Source of the DNA: Falsiroseomonas sp051860665
GTDB lineage: Bacteria; Pseudomonadota; Alphaproteobacteria; Acetobacterales; Acetobacteraceae
Length of the DNA: 64,000 nucleotides
Direction of reading: 5' to 3'
NCBI RefSeq assembly: GCF_051860665.1
Contig: NZ_JBHYDM010000009.1
Coordinates: forward strand, 124,001 to 188,000
The notes under the pieces are model-generated. The model was not told the origin of the DNA. It saw only the letters and a program-made list of their open reading frames with translations, and ran no database searches. This document shows positions 44,205 through 51,657 of this stretch, piece after piece. Every line of letters begins with the position of its first letter. Position 1 is the stretch's first letter. The translations under genes were made by a program, and so were the position numbers.

Positions 44205-45378
44205 TCGCGGCGACGAGGCGCACGAGGACGCCGCCGAATTGGTAACGGCGGCGGGTAGAGCCGGGCAGATCGCGGCGGGGCTGGCGCGGCTTGCCGCGCT
44301 GGCCCGCGACGCTCGCACAGCCAACGCGCTACCGACCTTCGCGGGGGTGCTGGAAACGATGCGGGCGGATGCCGACGAGCTCGCGGCGGTGCTGGCCGAG
44401 CGCGAGGATGAAGACGGAGACGCCGGTGAAGAGGTCCCCGAGGCGCGCGACGGTGAGCCGATCGGCGCCCTGCCGCCGCCGGGACGGGCTACGCCGCTCA
44501 CCTTCGAGGCCCTGAATCGCGCTGTGGAGCTGCTGACGCGCGATGCGCAAACGCGCCTCTGGACAACACAGGAAGCGGCGGAGCTGCCCTGCCTGGTGGC
44601 CGAGGCGGTGGCCACAGTGCAGGCCGCGACGAAGGCGCTTCATGCGTTCTTTGCTGCGCAGATGGACGCCGCCAGCAAGCGAGGGCGCGTCGTGGTAGAC
44701 GGACGCAGCCAGCTGGCGCAGGAGCCGGAAGGGCTGCAAGTTGCTTTCCTCGCGGTGCAAGGCGCCCTTACGCTGGCCGATGCCTTCGCGGACATGAAGG
44801 AGCGGGAGGCAGGGGAACCGCTGGCCCATATCATCAGCGGCTTGAGCAACGTGCAACGCGGTGTGTCCGACCCGCTGTTCGTGCCGGTGCGGAAGTTCGC
44901 CACGGCACGACAGACGGACGCGGCCCACCTGATCGGCCTAGCCGCAAGCGCTATGGACGCCTGGCGGGAGGCGGACAGCACCCGCGACGACGCTTCCGGG
45001 CGAGTTGCGGCGCTGTTCAAGGGCGTGCGACGTCGCGGAGGCCGCACGCCGGCGCCGATCACTGCGAAGACGGTTGCTTACTGGCGGGACAAGGCGCGGT
45101 CCGGCGAGCTGACGCCGGCCGAGGCGCAAGCCCGCTGGCAGGCATACCGCGCGAGCCTGGCCGACCTGCCGGCGGGCGAGGCCGGCGGAGCCCGCCGGCA
45201 GCGGCTGAAGCGGCTGGCGCGGGTGCTTGAGGCACAGATCACGCGCACCCTCGCAGCTCACGGACCGGGCTTCGTGCTGGCGGGTGGCGGTGGCCGGCAG
45301 GACCGCCCGGAGTCTGGTCGGAAGGCGCCGAAAATTCGAGTAACACGACCGCGCAACTCGAATAGCTCCCGTGGCTGA
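44197..45378 (+). CDS. Hypothetical protein, 393 aa (element cargo)
   Basis: ATG 44197 overlaps the previous gene by eight bases. The protein is acidic in the first 110 residues and helical throughout, with a basic region after residue 260 (FKGVRRRGGRTPAPITAKTVAYWRDKARSGELTPAEAQARWQAYR) that could contact nucleic acid. No family recognised. The region after its stop, 45379-45454, precedes the AlpA-like gene. Confidence 0.65.
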   Translation: MVDRGDEAHEDAAELVTAAGRAGQIAAGLARLAALARDARTANALPTFAGVLETMRADADELAAVLAEREDEDGDAGEEVPEARDGEPIGALPPPGRATPLTFEALNRAVELLTRDAQTRLWTTQEAAELPCLVAEAVATVQAATKALHAFFAAQMDAASKRGRVVVDGRSQLAQEPEGLQVAFLAVQGALTLADAFADMKEREAGEPLAHIISGLSNVQRGVSDPLFVPVRKFATARQTDAAHLIGLAASAMDAWREADSTRDDASGRVAALFKGVRRRGGRTPAPITAKTVAYWRDKARSGELTPAEAQARWQAYRASLADLPAGEAGGARRQRLKRLARVLEAQITRTLAAHGPGFVLAGGGGRQDRPESGRKAPKIRVTRPRNSNSSRG

Positions 45379-45454
45379 CTGAGCCGCGCCGGACCTCCCG
45401 GCGCCGCATGGGGGGACGCGCCCCCAGGCGGTTGTTCAGACATGGAGCCAGACC

Positions 45455-45730
45455 TTGAGCAATCCCGCTTCCCAGCCGGCCGGGCGCCGGCTGCGCACGC
45501 CCGAGGCCGCCGAATACCTCGGCCTTTCGGTGTCCACCCTGGAGAAGATGCGCACGGCCGGCGGCGGCCCGGCCTTCCTCGCCATGGGCCGCGCCGTCTC
45601 CTACGCGGTGGCGGACCTCGACGCTTGGGCCGCCGCCCGCACCGTGCGGAACACCAGCGAGGCGCGCATGCGGCTGCCTCGCCGGCTTACGCCGCCGCCG
45701 GCGAGCGCGGCGCGAGGGGGTGCGCGGTGA
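45455..45730 (+). CDS. AlpA/MerR-like small DNA-binding protein (excisionase-type regulator)
   Basis: TTG 45455 gives 91 residues with one helix-turn-helix (RRLRTPEAAEYLGLSVSTLEKMRTAG, then GGPAFLAMGRAVSYAVADLDAWAAAR), the layout of AlpA and related excisionases of satellites and integrative elements. It probably switches the element between states or helps excision. No ATG in frame gives a better start. Its stop overlaps the next start (GTGA). Confidence 0.8.
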   Translation: MSNPASQPAGRRLRTPEAAEYLGLSVSTLEKMRTAGGGPAFLAMGRAVSYAVADLDAWAAARTVRNTSEARMRLPRRLTPPPASAARGGAR

Positions 45731-46212
45731 GGGGCGCACCTTTGGCCGCCGCGACCGACCTTCACGACCTGCAATGGCTGCTCAGCATGCCGGTATCGCG
45801 GGCGATGCTGACGGCCGCTGGCGCGATCTGCATGCGGCACCTGCTGCGCATCCATGGCCCGCAGTTGTGCGCTTCCCGCTGGGGCGAGGCCACCAGCGAA
45901 CGCGAAGCGCGCGAGCTGGCCGAGCTGGTGCGGCGGTTCGAGCGCGGCCTTGTGGCCCTGGAGGATATCGCGCGGCTGCAAGCCGATGGCGTCGCGTTGC
46001 CCGACCGCGAGGCATGGGCGCGCGGGCGGGCGGAGGCCGCGCGGGCGGCGCTCGCGGCTGGGCTGGAACTGCCCGACACGCGCGCCTTCCATGGCGCCCA
46101 GGAGGACGTGCACGGCTTCCCTTTCTACCCCGCGCCTCCGGTGCTGCTGACCAGCCGTAAGCGCTGGCCGCGCGGTGGCGAGGGCGGGGGTGCGCCCTTG
46201 GGGGCTGCATGA
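45727..46212 (+). CDS. Hypothetical protein, 161 aa (element cargo)
   Basis: GTG 45727 overlaps the AlpA stop. The product is helical (EREARELAELVRRFERGLVALEDIARLQADG) with a short Pro/Phe-rich end. Its stop overlaps the next start (ATGA), so it belongs to the replication operon. No family recognised. Confidence 0.65.
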   Translation: MRGAPLAAATDLHDLQWLLSMPVSRAMLTAAGAICMRHLLRIHGPQLCASRWGEATSEREARELAELVRRFERGLVALEDIARLQADGVALPDREAWARGRAEAARAALAAGLELPDTRAFHGAQEDVHGFPFYPAPPVLLTSRKRWPRGGEGGGAPLGAA

Positions 46213-47249
46213 GTCGCGCGCCGATCCGCGCGGCCGAGCTGTCCGCCATGCTGGCCGCGAACGTGCCGGGGCTGGCGGCACATCTGCTGCCGGCGGGGCA
46301 CCGCGATGGGGGACATTGGCGCTGCGGCGGGGTTGACGGATCGTCCGGCCAATCCCTTGCGCTCCACCTTCACGGCGACAAGGCCGGCGTGTGGCATGAC
46401 TTCGCGACCGGAGAGACTGGCGACGCCCTCGACCTGGTGGCCGCCGTGCTGTTCCGGGGGAACACGCGCGACGCGATGGCATGGGCGCGACGATGGCTTG
46501 GGGTGGGCGACGGAACCAACCCGCCGCCGCTCAGAAAGGCGCCTGAGTCGACGCCGGCACCGCCAGGTGCCGACGATACGGCCCGCCGTCGAAAGGCGCT
46601 GGCGCTGTTCCTGTGCGGCCAGGAGCGCATCGCCGGAACGCCCGCCGGGGAATACCTGGCAGAACGCGGGATCATCCTAGCTGAGCTGGCGCGGCAGCCT
46701 CGCGCGCTGCGCTTCCATCCCGAGTGCTGGTGCCAGGAGGCAGGCCGCCCGCTGCCCGCGATGCTGGCCGCCATCACGCACGGCGCCGGCGAGCATGTCG
46801 GCACGCATCGCACCTGGCTTGCGCGGGACGGTGGCGGCGTGTGGCGCAAAGCGCCGCTGCGCGATGCGAAGAAGACCCTCGGCCGCTACGCCGGCGGCTT
46901 CATCCCCCTATGGCGCGGCTCCTCGGGGAAGCCGCTGCGCGAGGCGCCGGCCGGCGAGGCGGTGGCGATGGCCGAGGGGATCGAAACCGCCCTGTCGGTC
47001 GCGCTCGCCTGCCCCGAGCTGCGCGTGATCGCGGCCGTGGCCCTCGCCAACATGGGCAGCGTGGTGCTGCCGGCGGCAGTCTCGCGCGTGATCCTCTGCG
47101 CCGACAACGACGACGAGAACCCGAAGGCGGCGGCCCTGCTGGAGCGCGCGGCAAGCCGCTTCGCGGCCCAGGGGCGCGACGTGCGCATTGCGCGCCCGCC
47201 GGTCGGGAAGGACTTCAACGATACGCTGCGCGCAGGGATGCCGACATGA
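46209..47249 (+). CDS. Toprim-domain protein, probable primase
   Basis: The 346-residue protein begins with a CHC2-like zinc-region remnant (GGHWRCGG... LHLHGDKAGVWHDFATGETGDALDLVA), then a Toprim domain with EGIETALSVALACPELRVIAAVALANMG and the metal motif ILCADNDDENPKA (residues about 250-315). It lies directly before a DUF927 ATPase with an ATGA overlap, the usual primase/helicase pair of integrative replicons. It would prime replication from the iteron region downstream; this is inferred from family and context. Confidence 0.85.
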   Translation: MSRAPIRAAELSAMLAANVPGLAAHLLPAGHRDGGHWRCGGVDGSSGQSLALHLHGDKAGVWHDFATGETGDALDLVAAVLFRGNTRDAMAWARRWLGVGDGTNPPPLRKAPESTPAPPGADDTARRRKALALFLCGQERIAGTPAGEYLAERGIILAELARQPRALRFHPECWCQEAGRPLPAMLAAITHGAGEHVGTHRTWLARDGGGVWRKAPLRDAKKTLGRYAGGFIPLWRGSSGKPLREAPAGEAVAMAEGIETALSVALACPELRVIAAVALANMGSVVLPAAVSRVILCADNDDENPKAAALLERAASRFAAQGRDVRIARPPVGKDFNDTLRAGMPT

Positions 47250-49165
47250 GCGGCGGGAAGAACGGCGCGAACGGGGCAACGAAGACGTCGAGCGGGACGA
47301 AGGGCGGACGCGACGCGATCCGTGCGGCGGTGCAGGGCGCGGCGCCGGTGGTGAAAACGGCTTTCGAGATGCCACAAGGCTTCGAGATGCGCGCCGATGG
47401 GCTGTGGCGCATCCCGGCCAGTGAGAAGGACATGCCGTTCCGCGTCTGCGGCACCTTTGAGGTCGCGGCCGAGAGCCGCCCGGAGAATGGCGACGACTGG
47501 GGCTTGCTGCTGCGCTGGCAGGACCGCGACGGCACAGCGCACGAGTGGATCATGCCGCGTCGGCTGTTGGCCGGTGAGGGCGTGGCGGTGCGTGAAAGGC
47601 TGGCCGCGTGCGGGTTGTTCGTGAGTGCGGCGCAGGGCGCACGCCTGGCACTCGTGCAGTTCCTTGCTACCGTGCGGGCGACTGCGCGCGTGCGGACGGT
47701 ACCCCGCACCGGCTGGTATCGCCCGGCTGGGCGAAGCCCTGTCTTCGTGCTGCCCGGCCGCACCATCGGCGCATCGGCGGGCGAGCTGGTGAGGCTGGAC
47801 ATGGACCCGCCCCCGAGCATCTACGGCGAGCGCGGTACGCTGGACGGGTGGCGCAACCAGGTGGCGCGCCTCTGCATCGGCAACACCCGCCTCGCCTTTG
47901 GCGTGTCGTGCAGCTTCGCGGCGCCGCTGCTGTTCCTCGCAGGAGATGAAGGTGGCGGCATCAACCTTCGTGGCGAGAGCAGCAAGGGCAAGACGACGAT
48001 CATCGACGCGGCGGCGAGCGCGATGGGCGCGCCGAGCAAGACGGGGGCGGACGCCTACGTGCGGCCGTGGCGGGCCACCAGCAACGGCATCGAGAACGTC
48101 GCAGCGGCCCACAACCACGCGCTGTTGCCGATGGATGAGATGGGCCAGGCCGACCCGAAGGAACTGGGGGAAACGCTCTACATGCTGGCGAACGGCAGCG
48201 GGAAGGAACGCGCCCGAGCCGGTGGCGGCAACCGCCGCAACACGACCTGGACGACGCTTGTCCTGTCCAGCAGCGAGGAGAGCGCGGCCAGCTTGGCGTC
48301 GCAGGCGGGGAAGCGAATCAAGGCCGGTCAGGAAGTGCGATTGCTGGACGTGCCCGCCGTGGTGCCGGGCGGATTCGGGTGCTTCGACACGCTGCATGGC
48401 GAAGCCGATGGCGGCGCCTTCGCGCAGCGCCTCAGACGGGGCGTGGTGGCGCAGCACGGCACGGCTGGGCCGGCCTTCGTCGAGTGGCTGGCGGCCGAGC
48501 TGGCGCGCGATTCCGACTTCGCCAGCCGGATCGTGCTGGCGCGCATGGCGGCGTGGGTTGCGGCCCATGTGCCCAAGTCCGCGGACGGCCAGGTGCAGCG
48601 CGCGGCCCGGCGCATGGCCCTGGTGGCGATCGCCGGCGAGCTGGCGACGGAGGCCGGTATTACCGGGTGGCCTGCCGGCGAGGCCGAGCGAGCGGCGGGG
48701 GTTGTCTTCCGCGACTGGATGCTTGAGCGCGGCGGCGTCGGCAGCCGGGAAGATCACAACCTCTTCGCGGCGCTGCGGCGCTTTATTGGCATGCACGGCG
48801 CCGCCAGGTTCAGCGTGGTGAAAGACCCGGACCCGGACGCCGAGGGCGCGCAGACCGAGCCGCCCCTGCCCGATGGCGAGCGGACTATGAACCGGGCGGG
48901 CTGGCGCTGGCAGGAGCCGAACGACAAGGGCGAACGCCGCTGGGTGCATGGCATCCTGCCCGAGACCTTCGCGGCCGAGATCATCGGCCCCCTGGGCCTG
49001 GAAGACCGCGAGGCGCGGGCGCGTCTCGGCAAGGCCGGGATGATCCGCGGCCAGCCGGACAAGGAGGGCATGCGCTGGGCGATCCGCCCACCGAAGATTC
49101 CCGGCTTCGGCAGGCCCCGCCTGGTGGTAGTGGAGCCGGCAGCGCTGGAAGACGGCGCCGACTGA
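47246..49165 (+). CDS. DUF927-type helicase-like ATPase
   Basis: The 639-residue protein matches DUF927 proteins: PQGFEMRADGLWRI, RTGWYRP, then a P-loop GESSKGKTT (Lys249) and an acidic MDEMGQADPKELGETLYMLANGSGK Walker-B-like region, and VLSSSEESAASLASQAGKRIKAGQEVRLLDVP. These ATPases are the replicative helicase/initiator of satellites and integrative plasmids. The start ATG overlaps the Toprim stop. The iteron array begins about 270 bases after its stop. Residues from about 560 hold a DNA-binding-like C-terminal part. Confidence 0.9.
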   Translation: MSGGKNGANGATKTSSGTKGGRDAIRAAVQGAAPVVKTAFEMPQGFEMRADGLWRIPASEKDMPFRVCGTFEVAAESRPENGDDWGLLLRWQDRDGTAHEWIMPRRLLAGEGVAVRERLAACGLFVSAAQGARLALVQFLATVRATARVRTVPRTGWYRPAGRSPVFVLPGRTIGASAGELVRLDMDPPPSIYGERGTLDGWRNQVARLCIGNTRLAFGVSCSFAAPLLFLAGDEGGGINLRGESSKGKTTIIDAAASAMGAPSKTGADAYVRPWRATSNGIENVAAAHNHALLPMDEMGQADPKELGETLYMLANGSGKERARAGGGNRRNTTWTTLVLSSSEESAASLASQAGKRIKAGQEVRLLDVPAVVPGGFGCFDTLHGEADGGAFAQRLRRGVVAQHGTAGPAFVEWLAAELARDSDFASRIVLARMAAWVAAHVPKSADGQVQRAARRMALVAIAGELATEAGITGWPAGEAERAAGVVFRDWMLERGGVGSREDHNLFAALRRFIGMHGAARFSVVKDPDPDAEGAQTEPPLPDGERTMNRAGWRWQEPNDKGERRWVHGILPETFAAEIIGPLGLEDREARARLGKAGMIRGQPDKEGMRWAIRPPKIPGFGRPRLVVVEPAALEDGAD

Positions 49166-49438
49166 GCACCCGGCCGCCGCCGCCCTCGCGCCGCGCCTGG
49201 TGGGGGCGGCGCGCGGCAGGCTTCACCCGCCGTGCGTAGGGACGGCGGCCGGCGCTGCCTCGCCCTCCCCGGCCCGATGCACACGCAATCCCGAAGCGCC
49301 GCCGTGCCCGCCGATGAGCGGGCCGGGCGGTGCCGCGCGTCGTGCGGTCGGCCGGGGCGGTGGGGGCGCAGAGGTGTTGTTCGGGCCGCCTTGAGCCCTC
49401 GCAGGAAGCGCAACCACTCGGCGGAAAAGCAGAAATGA

Positions 49439-49681
49439 CCGGGACACCGGGACAGTCTATGTTTCGTTCTGTAAATTTAATATCCAGAACAATGGGTTAG
49501 GCTGTCCCGGTAGTCGTGTCCCGGTCATTTTATCCACCGGGACACCGGGACACGCCGGGCGGGCGGCAAAGCCCCGACACTGTCCCGGTGTCCCGGTGCT
49601 GTCCCGGCGCGCGGTTAGAACCGGGACAGAAAATAATGTGTGATAACAAATAGTTAAGGGGCGGTGTCCCGGTTGTCCCGG
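49439..49681. repeat. Array of twelve 8-bp iterons (CCGGGACA), candidate replication origin
   Basis: Exact CCGGGACA occurs on the plus strand at 49439, 49447, 49537, 49545 and 49621, and its complement TGTCCCGG at 49503, 49517, 49581, 49589, 49600, 49665 and 49674. Several are head-to-tail with an 8-base period. Between the copies the sequence is strikingly AT-rich (49457-49499 and 49629-49660). A DnaA-box-like TTATCCACC (one mismatch) is at 49530-49538. Position after a primase/helicase pair is as in phage P4, where the initiator binds 8-bp iterons. Confidence 0.75.
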
Positions 49682-50259
49682 TCGTTTTGCATAGAGGGGG
49701 AGCGGTGCACGGGTCATAAGCAATTGAAATGAAGGATAGAACGTTATCCCGGCCGCATTTTTCCGGAGGTGACGAAGGCGTTTATCCGCGTGACGGCGTT
49801 CGCCGGGCGCGTGACGGTGAGGGCCGGGGCGGTCGGGTGCCGGGGTCCGAGCATGATCTTCCAGGCCAGGGACAGGGGGAAGGGTGCGGCTGCGGGTCTC
49901 GGGACGCGGGTGCTGAGCTAGTGGGGCAGCTACTAAGTGGCGCGGTCACTCGGTTTCGGGAGGGGTGGCGGACAGGCCGTGAGAGGAGGCGGAGGGCGCG
50001 GCCCGCTCTTCGCGGCGACACTGGCCCGCACCCCGCCCCCGCCCGCAACGGCGTCCTGTCCATGGTGGTCAGACTGAACCCCCGGCGCCCGCGGCACGCC
50101 GTCGTGGCAGCGACCTCTGGCCAACGGTCGGATCGACCGGGGGCTGGCTGCGAAGATGGTCCGCCCGCGCCCGCGCCTGCAACGAAGTAACCGCCACCCG
50201 CAACGGTGCCGAGGAGCCATATCAGCGCCGGCCGTCTAGCGAATAGGAACCCGCTGAAT

Positions 50260-50387
50260 CGCATCGCTAACCCAAGGTCGCGCATACGGTGGGGGCAGTT
50301 ACGCATTCAGCTAGCCGTCGCTTGCATAATGCAGGCGGGAGCGCATATAGTGCGAGCGAAAGCGCATCGCTTCGCCAAGGGACGCAT
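50260..50387 (+). repeat. Helically phased CGCAT array over the IetA-like promoter
   Basis: CGCAT starts at 50260, 50281, 50302, 50342, 50363 and 50383, with TGCAT at 50323; distances are 21, 21, 21, 19, 21 and 20 bases. A degenerate CGAAT at 50240 may be an eighth copy. The last unit ends four bases before the ATG at 50392. Confidence 0.7.
50322..50351 (+). promoter_or_regulatory. Candidate promoter of the AAA+ ATPase/protease operon
   Basis: TTGCAT (50322-50327) and TATAGT (50346-50351), 18 bases apart. The -35 element overlaps the palindrome TGCAT-A-ATGCA and the -10 overlaps CGCA-N5-TGCG, so the promoter is embedded in dyad sites and in the phased array. Confidence 0.55.
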
Positions 50388-50391
50388 AACC

Positions 50392-51657
50392 ATGGACTAT
50401 TTTGACATCGTGTTGGCTCTTGCGCGCATTTCGCTGGACTCCGAAGGGGGGCGCGCGGCGCAGCAGATCGAGCGGCTCCGCGATGCGCTGGCCAAGTCCG
50501 ATCCAGATCAAGCGGCGAAGCTTGGGCGGCTGCTAACGCGAAGTGAGCGCCGGCAGGCCATGGCCCCCATGGCCGTTGAGGAAATGCGGGCGACCGCAGA
50601 GGCGGCGCGTCGCCAGCTTCAGGGCGAGCAACTCACTCCGTCGTCGCCGCTTCCAACGGATCGTGAGACCGGTACCCCGCTGGCACGTATCACCTTCCCG
50701 TCGGGCGAGCCCGAGGAGCCACCGGTGCTGGTCGCTCCTCTGGCTGCTGCGGTGGCTGACCTTCTGGCGGAGTGGAATCGGGCTGAGGCCCTCGCGCGAC
50801 TTGGCGCAAAGCCGAACATGCGTTGCCTCATCTACGGCGCACCCGGAGTAGGTAAGACGAAGCTCGCCCGCTACCTCGCGCACCAGCTTGGCCTGCCGTG
50901 CGTCGAGGCGCGGCTTGATGGGCTTACATCGTCGTTCTTGGGCACTACCGCTCGCAATATTGGAGCGCTTTTTGAGTTCGCGGACCGCTATCGCTGCGTG
51001 CTGTTTCTTGATGAGTTCGACGCCGTCGCGAAGGCGCGTGATGACGTGCAAGAGGTCGGCGAGATCAAGCGCGTTGTGAACACTCTGCTTCAGTCGCTCG
51101 ACGCGCGGAATGGCAGAGGCCTGACGCTCGCTGCAACCAATCACGAGCATCTGCTTGATCCGGCGGTGTGGCGCCGCTTCGAGACACGCATTGAGATCCC
51201 GCTGCCCGACGCCGCTTCCCGCGAGGCCCTCTTGGCGCGCTTCTTGACGCCGCTACGCCTCGGCCCCGTCGAGATGCGGCTAATCGTCTGGGCGACAGAG
51301 GGCATGAGTGGTGCGGACCTGGAGTCCCTCATTGCGGCTGGCAAGCGCTTCTTGGTCCTGCATGGCCCTGAAGGAAGCGACGAGCGGCGCGCCGGCCTGA
51401 CTAATGGATCGGGGCGAGGTCGTGTTCTTCTGGAAGCGTTACGGCGCCAAGCGTTGCTCAATGCGCGGCTTTTCGGCGAGGACCGGCGTCTGGCGCTGAC
51501 TGGCCCCGAAGAGGTTCTCGATAGGGCGCTTGAGGCAGCTGGATTTAGGCAGGCCGAGGTTGGGGCGTTGCTCGGGCTTTCCCAGCCCGCCGTGTCGCGA
51601 CGCCGGAAGCGGACCGAGCACAGCGAAGCGCGAAAGGACGCGAGCATCGATGGCTAG
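50392..51657 (+). CDS. IetA-like AAA+ ATPase with C-terminal HTH
   Basis: ATG 50392 (AAGGGA upstream) gives 421 residues. After a helical N-terminus, the AAA+ module has Walker A GAPGVGKTK (149-157), Walker B LFLDEFDA (Asp207-Glu208), sensor-1 LAATNHEHLLD and an Arg-rich finger region AVWRRFETRIEIPLPD. The C-terminal 40 residues contain a predicted helix-turn-helix GFRQAEVGALLGLSQPAVSRRR. The next gene, overlapping by eight bases, is a subtilisin-like protease. An AAA+ ATPase paired with an S8 protease is the composition of the IetAS anti-phage system; that identity is inferred from the pair, not from a search. Confidence 0.82.
   Translation: MDYFDIVLALARISLDSEGGRAAQQIERLRDALAKSDPDQAAKLGRLLTRSERRQAMAPMAVEEMRATAEAARRQLQGEQLTPSSPLPTDRETGTPLARITFPSGEPEEPPVLVAPLAAAVADLLAEWNRAEALARLGAKPNMRCLIYGAPGVGKTKLARYLAHQLGLPCVEARLDGLTSSFLGTTARNIGALFEFADRYRCVLFLDEFDAVAKARDDVQEVGEIKRVVNTLLQSLDARNGRGLTLAATNHEHLLDPAVWRRFETRIEIPLPDAASREALLARFLTPLRLGPVEMRLIVWATEGMSGADLESLIAAGKRFLVLHGPEGSDERRAGLTNGSGRGRVLLEALRRQALLNARLFGEDRRLALTGPEEVLDRALEAAGFRQAEVGALLGLSQPAVSRRRKRTEHSEARKDASIDG

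Larger units (their letters stand above)
49166..50391. other. 1.2-kb non-coding region of the element
   Basis: No convincing gene. 49166-49430 is plain GC-rich sequence. 49439-49681 is the iteron array. 49770-50200 is GC-rich with only low-complexity, arginine/proline-rich frames on both strands. 50260-50391 is the phased CGCAT array and promoter of the ATPase gene. A short GTG frame at 49769-49921 (50 aa) is possible but weak. Confidence 0.7.

Noticed and set aside
49439..49681. CRISPR-like repeat array
   Set aside because: Repeats are only 8 bp, occur in both orientations and have no regular spacers; they fit iterons.
49729..50190. 153-codon plus-strand frame and the overlapping 174-codon minus-strand frame (49782-50306)
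   Set aside because: Both are low-complexity Arg/Gly/Pro-rich, without ribosome sites or predicted structure.
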